A stretch of DNA of 13,112 nucleotides, taken from NCBI GenBank assembly GCA_013812695.1, contig JACCSZ010000122.1, forward strand, positions 1 to 13,112. The letters run 5' to 3'. This document shows, one piece after another, positions 1-5,887 of the stretch. Numbering within the stretch: position 1 is the first letter of the stretch; every line of letters starts with the position of its first letter. The position numbers and the translations under genes are program-made. The DNA comes from Gemmatimonadales bacterium (GTDB lineage: Bacteria > Gemmatimonadota > Gemmatimonadetes > Gemmatimonadales > GWC2-71-9). The notes below the pieces were generated by a model. It was not told the DNA's origin. It made no database searches and saw only the letters and a list, made by a program, of their open reading frames with translations.

Positions 1-939
1 AAAGAGAGCGGCCAGGAAATCGTCGGTTTGTCCAAGACGGGGGTGGACGAGTGCTGCATGGCGCTGGTCTCGCAGGGCCAGGTGATCCGCGAGGAGGACC
101 TGCAGTACGAGGTGATCGGCGAGGGCGACGATCGGGAAGCGCTGTTCAAGGCCAAGGCCGCGCGGTTTGCGGTGTCGCCCGAAGGTCACGAGGTCCGGCT
201 CGACCAGGTCATCGGCGTCAAGCGCCAGCCGCTGTACTACGAGCCCGCGCAACTCGACCTGGACGCCCGGGTGCCTAGCAAGAAGTACAAAGGCAAGACG
301 TACCGCGAGCTGCTCCAGTTCGATGAAGGCCGAGACTACCTGGGTTGGATGGCGGAGAACTTCAGCGAGCCGGCCATCCGCGACTTCGTCCGCCAGATTC
401 TCTCGGGCCAGGAAGTGACTGCCCGGCGCGAGCGCCAGCTCAACCCGCACTGGTACGAGGCGGGCGCCATGAAGGCGGCGCGAAACGCCCGGTTCCGGCT
501 GATCCCGGGCACCGTGCGCGCGCAGGTCATCGCGACGGCGCGACAGGGCGGTCAGGCCCGGGTGGTCGAAGCGCGGCCCGGCACCCTCCGAGGCGTCTCG
601 AAGGCGGTGGCTTCGGCGCCCGCGCCCGTCCGGTCCCCCGGGCAGCCGGTGGCTGAGGTGGCGCGGAGCAGCGCGGCACGCGAAGCGGCGCCCGTGGCGC
701 CCCTCAGCACCCTGGCCACGGAGCGCGTGACGGGCGTCGGCCCGTACGCGCCGACCGAGAAGCAGGTCGCGTTCTACCAGCGGCTGGCGGAGTCGCCGGT
801 GTTTACCGAGGAGGAGCGCCGCCGCGCGCTGGAGTGGCTAGCGAGCAAGGCCACGCGCCAGACCATCAAGGACCAGATCGATTGGCTCAAGCGGCAGGTC
901 GAAACGCGAAAGGCAAGTCGGGGGCAGTCGGCGGCTTGA
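1..939 (+). CDS. 3' part of a protein with an ExoX-like C-terminal motif (5' end outside window)
   Basis: The reading frame is open from the first base (visible start Lys-Glu-Ser-Gly-Gln-Glu-Ile-Val-Gly) to TGA at 937-939, so this is most likely a 5'-truncated gene with 312 visible residues. A TTG at 28 is the first possible start codon in view but has no support as the true start. The N-terminal part has GLSxxGVDE and mixed helix/strand sequence that I cannot place. Residues 94-117 read KKYKGKTY...YLGWM. This resembles the [FG]KYKG...YLxWl signature of ExoX-like C-terminal and DUF3820-type domains, which are small nucleic-acid-associated modules. A low-complexity Ala/Pro/Arg/Val linker follows (about 165-240). 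The C-terminal charged helical segment (247-303) has a TEKQxxFYxRL pattern and many Arg, Lys and Glu residues. A role in DNA processing or recombination is inferred from the motif alone. It converges on the transporter gene. Sure of coding, unsure of function. Confidence 0.7.
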   Translation, partial: KESGQEIVGLSKTGVDECCMALVSQGQVIREEDLQYEVIGEGDDREALFKAKAARFAVSPEGHEVRLDQVIGVKRQPLYYEPAQLDLDARVPSKKYKGKTYRELLQFDEGRDYLGWMAENFSEPAIRDFVRQILSGQEVTARRERQLNPHWYEAGAMKAARNARFRLIPGTVRAQVIATARQGGQARVVEARPGTLRGVSKAVASAPAPVRSPGQPVAEVARSSAAREAAPVAPLSTLATERVTGVGPYAPTEKQVAFYQRLAESPVFTEEERRRALEWLASKATRQTIKDQIDWLKRQVETRKASRGQSAA

Positions 940-945
940 GCCGCC

Positions 946-976
946 TGTCACCCTGAGCAAAGCGAAGGGGGCATGC
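946..976. repeat. Short CCTGAGC...GCGAAGG intergenic element
   Basis: Just after the first gene's stop codon lies TGTCACCCTGAGCAAAGCGAAGGG. Its core is an imperfect inverted repeat (CCCT...AGGG around GAGCAAAGCGA). From memory, closely similar CCTGAGCGAAGCGAAGG elements are scattered through intergenic regions of several high-GC phyla. Only one copy is visible here, so its repetitive nature is knowledge-based rather than shown in this window. It runs directly into the longer hairpin at 962-997. Confidence 0.45.
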
Positions 977-997
977 GTTGATGCATGCCCCCTTCGC
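962..997. terminator. 15-bp perfect hairpin between convergent genes; possible bidirectional terminator
   Basis: Bases 962-976 (GCGAAGGGGGCATGC) are an exact reverse complement of 983-997, with a 6-base loop GTTGAT. The hairpin starts 22 bases after the stop of the left gene and 137 bases past the stop of the opposing transporter gene, a position that suits a shared terminator. There is no T-run on either side, so it is not a canonical intrinsic terminator. It could instead be part of a REP-like element or simply protect mRNA 3' ends. Confidence 0.45.
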
Positions 998-1134
998 CCG
1001 TTCGGGTTCCCGGGTCCAAGCCATTGGAAGGCGGGGGTGGGCACGGCGCACCCTTCAGTCGCCGCAGTGCGTCGTGGGAAGAGATCCCAACCAGCAGCAG
1101 GGGCGCTGACTCTCCGTCGTTCCGTCGTTCCGCC

Positions 1135-2379
1135 CTACCGAATCTCCCGCAATCTCCGCAACTGCGGCACCCGCACCGCCGTGATCGCGACTACCGCGAG
1201 CGTGGCCAGCCCGCCGAGCACCACTGCCGGGACCGTGCCGAGCAGCTTGGCGGCGACGCCGGATTCGAAGGCCCCGATTTCGTTGCTGCTGCCGATGAAC
1301 ATGGCGTTGACCGCGGAGACGCGGCCGAGCAGGTGCTCGGGCGTGAGGACCTGCAGCAGCGTGCTCCGGACGACGACGCTCACCGTGTCGACCATCCCGC
1401 TCATGGCCAGGGCGCCGAGGGAAAGGAAGAAGTTGGTCGAGAGGCCGAAGACGATCATGGACACGCCGAAGCACGCCACGTTGACGAGCAGCGTTCGGCC
1501 GGCGCGACGGAACGGCGGGCGATGGGCGAGCCAGAGCGACATCGCGACCGCGCCGGCCGCGGGAGCCGCGCGGAGCAGCCCCAGACCTTGCGGACCGACG
1601 TGCAGGATCTCGTCGGCGAAGATCGGCAGGAGCGCCGTGGCGCCGCCGAACAGGACGGAAAAGAGATCGAGCGCCAGCGCACCGAGAAACACGGGCTGGC
1701 TGCGCACGAACCGGATGCCGCCCCCCAGGCTCTCGAGGATGGTCTCGTCCGAAGTCGCCCTGGTCCGGGGCACGTGGGCGATCCGTGCGATCGCCAGCAG
1801 CGCCAATGCCATGAGCGCGACGTCCACCACGTAGGCGACCGTCGCGCTGCCGAAGCCGTAGATCAGGCCGCCGAGCGCGGGGCCGAGAACCGCGGCGAGC
1901 TGCCACGTGGAGCTGCGCCACGTCACCGCGTTGGGATAGAGCGGGCGCGGCACCAGTTCGGCGCTGAGGGCGGTGCGGGACGGCTGCAGGAAGCTGCGGG
2001 CGATGCCGCTGAGGAAGATGACCAGGTAGATCGCCCACACGCGGCCGCGGTGGAGCATGCCGGGCTGCACGGTCAACCAGAGTAGCGCGAGCGAGCAGGC
2101 CAGCAGCGCCGTGAGCGCGAACCGTGCGATCCGGAGCCGCTGGGCACGGTCGGCGAGGTGGCCGGCCGGCAAGGCGAAACCGATGAACGGCAGCGCTTCC
2201 GCGAGCCCGATCAGCCCGAGCGAGAGCGGATCGCGAGTCAGCGCGTAGACCTGCCACGACACGACCACGGCCTGCAGTTGGGTAGCCACGTTCATCGTCA
2301 GGAGGCTGATTATGAACCAGCGGAAATTTGGGATCCGGAGCGAGGCGTACGGATCGTGTCGGGGCTGGGGGCCGGCCAT
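1135..2379 (-). CDS. MFS transporter, EntS/MFS_3-type exporter
   Basis: This 414-residue integral membrane protein has the length usual for a 12-helix major facilitator. The short cytoplasmic N-terminus (YASLRIPNFRWF) leads into the first helix. Residues 73-78 are GHLADR, the MFS motif A loop between helices 2 and 3, and further hydrophobic helices run to the end. The late motif LLGRVSAVNAMFIGSSNEIGAF is typical of the MFS_3 group, which includes the enterobactin exporter EntS and macrolide-type efflux pumps. It probably exports a small molecule by proton antiport. The substrate cannot be read from sequence, and no siderophore genes are nearby. ATG at 2377-2379 is the chosen start; no clear Shine-Dalgarno precedes it. 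It diverges from the transglycosylase gene and stops at TAG (1135-1137). Confidence 0.9.
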   Translation of the reverse strand: MAGPQPRHDPYASLRIPNFRWFIISLLTMNVATQLQAVVVSWQVYALTRDPLSLGLIGLAEALPFIGFALPAGHLADRAQRLRIARFALTALLACSLALLWLTVQPGMLHRGRVWAIYLVIFLSGIARSFLQPSRTALSAELVPRPLYPNAVTWRSSTWQLAAVLGPALGGLIYGFGSATVAYVVDVALMALALLAIARIAHVPRTRATSDETILESLGGGIRFVRSQPVFLGALALDLFSVLFGGATALLPIFADEILHVGPQGLGLLRAAPAAGAVAMSLWLAHRPPFRRAGRTLLVNVACFGVSMIVFGLSTNFFLSLGALAMSGMVDTVSVVVRSTLLQVLTPEHLLGRVSAVNAMFIGSSNEIGAFESGVAAKLLGTVPAVVLGGLATLAVVAITAVRVPQLRRLREIR

Positions 2380-2602
2380 GGCGGGCGGAAGATAATCGGG
2401 ACCTGAACGCCGGCCTCATGCCGGAGTCGCCCGCGTGTTTTGCAACCGCCGGGATGTTTGCGCGAGCCGGCCTTCGCACGGCTCCCGAAATCGATTGTAA
2501 ATACCATCTGCTTCACAGGTTAGCAGCGTGCGACAGGCGGCCCGATTCGTGCACTCCCGGCCTCCGTCCCGACCCCATTTCATCACCCACACCACGACAC
2601 GC
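2380..2602. other. Divergent intergenic region between exporter and transglycosylase
   Basis: These 223 bases separate two divergently transcribed genes and so should hold both promoters. On the + strand an AT-rich patch GATTGTAAATACC (2493-2505) is the only visible -10-like sequence in an otherwise G+C-rich stretch, about 100 bases before the transglycosylase start. No convincing -35 box, operator palindrome or Shine-Dalgarno was found. A reading frame continues upstream of the transglycosylase ATG from 2528, but the lipoprotein signal places the start at 2603. Confidence 0.4.
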
Positions 2603-4132
2603 ATGAAGCGACTGCTGCTGCCCGTTGCGCTCGCAGGCCTCACCGCGTGCGCCAGCCGGCTCCCGCCCGCCCCGAGATTCGGGCCGATGTCGTCGGCGGT
2701 GCACGACTCGCTCATCCCGACCGTCGACCTCGACGCCCTCACCCATCAGAGCTCGGCCGCCGACGCGCGGGTGCTCAACGACCTCGCGGCGACGACGCCC
2801 GACGTGTCGCTGGTCCCGGCGTTCGACGCCAGCCGTGTGCGGTGGGACATCGACGTCTACACCTACGCGTCGCACCCGCGCGTCCGATACTACCTCGACT
2901 ACTTCCAGGGCCCCGCCCGGCGCTCGATGGCGACCTTCCTCAGCCGCGGCGCGCGATTCGAGACCATGATCCGCGCCCGCTTTCAGCAGGAGGGATTGCC
3001 GGGCGACCTGGGCTACCTCGCCCTCATCGAGAGCGGCTACGCGAGCGACGCGGTGAGCCGGGCCTACGCGGTGGGCATGTGGCAGTTCATGCGCGGGACC
3101 GGCAAGGGCTACGGCCTTCGCGTCGATTCGTGGGTCGACGAACGGCGCGACCCGGTCAAAGCCACCGATGCCGCGGCACGCCATCTCCGCGACCTCCGCC
3201 GGCGGTTCGGCTCGCTCTACCTGGCCGCCGCCGCCTACAACGCCGGCGCCGGCAAAGTCTCCCGCAGTCTCGGCAAGCTCGAGTGGGACGCCCCGGCCAC
3301 GGCGCCGGTCCCCGAGCCCGCCGACGATGCGCTCGAAGGGGGCGTCGAGCCCGGGCTCGATGGCGAGGAGGAGATCGACGAGACCGAAGCGGTGCCAGAC
3401 CCGTCTGCCATGACCAGCGATGCCGCGTTCTTCCGCCTCGCCTCCACCGACCTGCTGGCCGCCGAGACCCAGGACTACGTGCCGAAGCTGATCGCCGCGG
3501 CATTGATCGCGAAGGCGCCGGTCAGCTACGGCTTCACGACCCCGGCGCCCGTGCCGTTCGCCTACGACTCGATCGTGGTGACGGACGCGACCGGGCTCGA
3601 CGTCGTGGCCAGGCTGGCGGACGCGAGCCTGGCGGAGATCCGCGACCTGAATCCGCAGTATCTCCGGCTCGCCACCCCCCCGCGCTCCACGATGGTCATC
3701 CGCGTGCCGTCGGGCACCGGGGCCACCGTGGCGCGCCAGCACGCCGCGCTCGGCCCGAAGGCGCGCGTTCGCTATCTGACGCACGTGACGTCGCGTCGCG
3801 AGCGGCTGAGCGCCATCGCCGCGCGCTACCATCTGCCGGTGCGCGAGATCCAGGCGGCCAATCCCAAACTCAAGACCACCCGCCCCGGCAAGGGAACGCG
3901 GCTGGTCATACCCGCGGTTGCGATACCCTCCGCGCTCGCGATGAAGGCGACCGGCACGCTGGGCGGCCGCGGAATCGGCCTGGCCGGCACCACGCACCGC
4001 GTGCGCCGCGGGGAGACCCTGAGCGGGATCGCCGTACGGTACCGCGTGACCGTTCGCTCGATCCGCCGGGTCAACGCGCTCAGGAGCGACCACGCCATCC
4101 GCGCCGGCATGCGGCTCCGCATTCCCGCCTGA
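2603..4132 (+). CDS. MltD-like membrane-bound lytic murein transglycosylase with LysM domains (lipoprotein)
   Basis: This 509-residue lipoprotein should cleave the MurNAc-GlcNAc bond of peptidoglycan at the outer membrane. The start at ATG 2603 gives a short lipoprotein signal, MKRLLLPVALAGLTAC, with lipobox L13-T14-A15-C16. The SLT catalytic domain spans about 122-227, with catalytic Glu143 in ALIESGY, the GMWQFMRGTG motif, and AYNAGAG at 211-217. The downstream MltD-family motif ETQDYVPK starts at E288. Between them is an unusual acidic, Pro-rich insert (about 230-272). Three C-terminal LysM-type peptidoglycan-binding segments follow: a degenerate one at about 317-371, one at 388-438, and a canonical one at 464-509 (HRVRRGETLSGIA...MRLRIPA). 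It is the first gene of a probable three-gene run; the next gene begins 35 bases after its TGA. The family assignment is firm, but the exact physiological role (division, growth or recycling) is not known. Confidence 0.93.
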   Translation: MKRLLLPVALAGLTACASRLPPAPRFGPMSSAVHDSLIPTVDLDALTHQSSAADARVLNDLAATTPDVSLVPAFDASRVRWDIDVYTYASHPRVRYYLDYFQGPARRSMATFLSRGARFETMIRARFQQEGLPGDLGYLALIESGYASDAVSRAYAVGMWQFMRGTGKGYGLRVDSWVDERRDPVKATDAAARHLRDLRRRFGSLYLAAAAYNAGAGKVSRSLGKLEWDAPATAPVPEPADDALEGGVEPGLDGEEEIDETEAVPDPSAMTSDAAFFRLASTDLLAAETQDYVPKLIAAALIAKAPVSYGFTTPAPVPFAYDSIVVTDATGLDVVARLADASLAEIRDLNPQYLRLATPPRSTMVIRVPSGTGATVARQHAALGPKARVRYLTHVTSRRERLSAIAARYHLPVREIQAANPKLKTTRPGKGTRLVIPAVAIPSALAMKATGTLGGRGIGLAGTTHRVRRGETLSGIAVRYRVTVRSIRRVNALRSDHAIRAGMRLRIPA

Positions 4133-4167
4133 CCCCAACCCCAACCCGCACCCTCGCGAGAGTCCCC

Positions 4168-4383
4168 GTGCCCGCCGACCGCAGCCCGTCGACCGCACTC
4201 CGCCCCGTGAGCACCACCACCGCCCCGGTCTCCGAGCGCACGGCGCTCGCCGTGATCGGCTCCATGATCCTCCTGATGCTCGCCCTCACGATCCTGCTCT
4301 TCCAGGCAACCTGGGTCGACCCCGCGAGCGCCACCGAGGCGCCCTCGCACTCGGCCGACGGCGGAGCGCTGTCGTCGAGGTGA
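4168..4383 (+). CDS. Small single-pass membrane protein (71 aa)
   Basis: This short frame from GTG 4168 to TGA 4381-4383 encodes 71 residues. A single hydrophobic segment, AVIGSMILLMLALTILLFQ, is flanked by a Ser/Thr/Pro-rich N-terminal tail and a polar, Ala/Ser-rich C-terminal tail. CGCGAGAG just before the start is a weak ribosome-binding candidate. A second GTG at 4207 would give 58 residues. It sits 35 bases after the transglycosylase and its stop overlaps the next gene's start (GTGA), so translational coupling is likely. That context is the main reason to believe it is real. I recognise no family. It could be an anchor or partner for one of the flanking envelope enzymes, but this is only an inference. 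Confidence 0.5.
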   Translation: MPADRSPSTALRPVSTTTAPVSERTALAVIGSMILLMLALTILLFQATWVDPASATEAPSHSADGGALSSR

Positions 4384-5456
4384 AGCTGCCAGGAGCGATG
4401 GGCGCGATCGGAATCGCCGGACTCGCCCTCGCCGGGGGCGTGGCGCGGGACGCTCCCGCAGGTCACCCCGAGGCAGGATACGCGGCGATGGCCGCCCGGA
4501 GCGACACGCTGCGCGTCCGGCTGGCCGGGAACCGTCCCGCGGAGCGCCGGCGCCGCACGTCGCTCGGCACGACGGTCGTCGGCTTCCTGTCGCCACGGGG
4601 CTTGCCGCCCATCCACGGCGCGTTCGTCGTCAGCGACACCGGCCTCGTCTTCCGCTCCAGCGATGGCCGCTATGCGGCGACGCTACCGGTCGTGGGCCCG
4701 GTGCGCCGATCGGCGCGAGGGCGCTGGCGCGCGTCGGCGGTGATCCTCGCGTACGTCGAGGAACGCCTCGGTCGGCGATCGTATCTCTTTCGGGTGGATG
4801 GCGGCGTGTTCGAGACCGACGCGCCGGGCGCGCTGATGGACGTCGCGGTCCATCCGCGCTGGCTCGACAGCCTGGGGTCGCGCGAGTGGACCCGCGAACG
4901 CCCGCTGGTGAACGGCTCGGATGCCGCCGCGGTCAAGACCATCCTCGGCGCGCTGATGCGCAGTCCCTACGCCGATTCGCTCTACGCGGTGTTCGGCCGT
5001 CCCGCGCGCCCGGCCGGAGTGGTCAGCGAGGGTGGGCGTGCCGCCAGCCGATTGGGCGAGTATGTCGCGACGCGCGATTCGATCGCGCTCGACCCGGGTG
5101 GGATGACCAGCGTGGGGCAGCTTCGGCACACGCTGGCCCACGAGCTGGCGCACCGGTGGCAGGCCCGCTCGGGCTCCCAGCTCGCGATGCTGTGGACGGG
5201 CGTGCCCGCGATCCGCGATCCCAAGCGATACGGCTATGAGAACCGGAGGGAGCATCAGGCTGAAGCCACGGCGTTTGCCGTGCACTTCCTCCTGGGCACG
5301 ACTACGGCCGGCAACCCGCGCGCGGCCGCCGCTGGGCTCGAGCACTACGAGCTGCTGGTGCCGGGGACCCGAGCGATGGCCCGCTATCTCGCCTTGCAGC
5401 GGGTGTTCGCCGGGCACCCGCTGCGGCCGTTGCTCACGACGGGGCGCCTGCAGTAG
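4380..5456 (+). CDS. Exported HExxH zinc metallopeptidase-like protein
   Basis: This 358-residue protein has a likely N-terminal export signal (MKLPGAMGAIGIAGLALAGG followed by VARDAPA). The C-terminal half carries the zinc-protease signature HTLAHELAHRW, with H254-E255-x-x-H258 as expected metal ligands and catalytic Glu. The following helix ENRREHQAEATAFAVHF offers E291 or E295 as a third ligand, the gluzincin arrangement. The N-terminal half (about 60-180) is a beta-rich region of unknown type. It starts with GTG at 4380, overlapping the stop of the small membrane protein by GTGA, so its translation is probably coupled. Together with the transglycosylase this suggests an envelope-remodelling or protein-processing unit. 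I cannot assign a named peptidase family, and the substrate is unknown. It ends at TAG 5454-5456, followed only by a weak 6-bp stem (5460-5465/5479-5484). Confidence 0.82.
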   Translation: MKLPGAMGAIGIAGLALAGGVARDAPAGHPEAGYAAMAARSDTLRVRLAGNRPAERRRRTSLGTTVVGFLSPRGLPPIHGAFVVSDTGLVFRSSDGRYAATLPVVGPVRRSARGRWRASAVILAYVEERLGRRSYLFRVDGGVFETDAPGALMDVAVHPRWLDSLGSREWTRERPLVNGSDAAAVKTILGALMRSPYADSLYAVFGRPARPAGVVSEGGRAASRLGEYVATRDSIALDPGGMTSVGQLRHTLAHELAHRWQARSGSQLAMLWTGVPAIRDPKRYGYENRREHQAEATAFAVHFLLGTTTAGNPRAAAAGLEHYELLVPGTRAMARYLALQRVFAGHPLRPLLTTGRLQ

Positions 5457-5636
5457 ACGCCGCCGTAGCTCGAGAATTCGGCGGAGCTCACCGGCCGGCG
5501 CGGGAGCGGGGTGGACCAGACCGTTGGGCACGACGGGGACGGGCTCGGGAACTCGCACGGTGCAAATGTGGGGCGGTGTCCGCGTCGCGCATTGGACACG
5601 GGCGGCAAGCACCTGCGATGCAGTTTTACGGCGGAG

Positions 5637-5708
5637 AGCCACTGGTCGGACTTGAACCGACGACCGCTCGATTACGAATCGAGTGCTCTACCACTGAGCT
5701 ACAGTGGC
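5637..5708 (-). tRNA. tRNA-Thr (anticodon CGT)
   Basis: A complete 72-nt cloverleaf is present on the minus strand: acceptor stem GCCACTG/CAGTGGC, D-arm GCTC...GAGC, anticodon stem CTCGA/TCGAG around loop TTCGTAA, and T-arm GTCGG-TTCAAGT-CCGAC. The anticodon CGT (genome 5674-5676) reads the ACG threonine codon, one expected to be frequent in a high-GC genome. The discriminator base is U and no CCA is encoded, so the CCA end must be added enzymatically. It lies 44 bases after tRNA-Leu and may share its transcript. Confidence 0.95.
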
Positions 5709-5720
5709 CGATCAACAGCG

Positions 5721-5746
5721 CGGGGGCGCAAGCATGTGCGCCCCCG
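5721..5746. other. 10-bp hairpin between the two tRNA genes
   Basis: CGGGGGCGCA (5721-5730) and TGCGCCCCCG (5737-5746) form a perfect inverted repeat with a 6-base loop. No T-run follows on either strand. It could be a processing or pausing structure in a tRNA-Leu/tRNA-Thr co-transcript, or a weak terminator for tRNA-Leu. Confidence 0.4.
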
Positions 5747-5752
5747 ATGTCA

Positions 5753-5834
5753 TGCCCTGGCGCGGATTCGAACCGCGACGCCTTGCGGCACTACCCCCTC
5801 AAGATAGCGTGTCTACCAGTTTCACCACCAGGGC
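5753..5834 (-). tRNA. tRNA-Leu (anticodon GAG)
   Basis: An 82-nt class II tRNA is present on the minus strand: acceptor GCCCTGG/CCAGGGC with discriminator A, D-loop with GAAACTGGTAGAC, anticodon stem CTATC/GGTAG around loop TTGAGGG, long variable arm TGCCGCAAGGCGT, and T-arm CGCGG-TTCGAAT-CCGCG. The anticodon GAG (genome 5798-5800) reads CUC/CUU leucine codons. CCA is not encoded. It lies 53 bases downstream of the stop codon of the Ig/filamin lipoprotein on the same strand. Confidence 0.96.
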
Positions 5835-5858
5835 GGACGAAGCATCGAGTCAGGCGCC

Positions 5859-5887
5859 AAGATAGCGGGCGGCCGGACGAAACGCCA
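5859..5887 (-). promoter_or_regulatory. Possible sigma70-like promoter for the tRNA pair
   Basis: Reading the minus strand, TGGCGT (5882-5887) and TATCTT (5859-5864) are separated by 17 bases. They sit 24 bases before the tRNA-Leu 5' end, immediately after the TAG stop of the lipoprotein gene. The spacing is ideal and the -10 is a fair match, but the -35 is poor. This is a weak prediction supported mainly by position. Confidence 0.3.

Noticed and set aside
1055..2479. 474-residue minus-strand frame overlapping the transporter
   Set aside because: It is an Arg/Pro/Ala-rich shifted frame without membrane helices. The overlapping 414-residue frame is a clear MFS protein.
2647..4383. 578-residue + frame overlapping the transglycosylase
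   Set aside because: Most of it is a shifted-frame shadow of the transglycosylase. Only its last 71 codons (from 4168), outside that gene, look real and were kept as the small membrane protein.
5460..5484. Possible terminator after the metallopeptidase gene
   Set aside because: The stem is only 6 bp (CCGCCG/CGGCGG) with a 13-base loop and no T-run, too weak to call.
5637..5834. Possible integration site at the tRNA genes
   Set aside because: I found no integrase gene and no second copy of either tRNA 3' end in the window, so there is no evidence for an inserted element.
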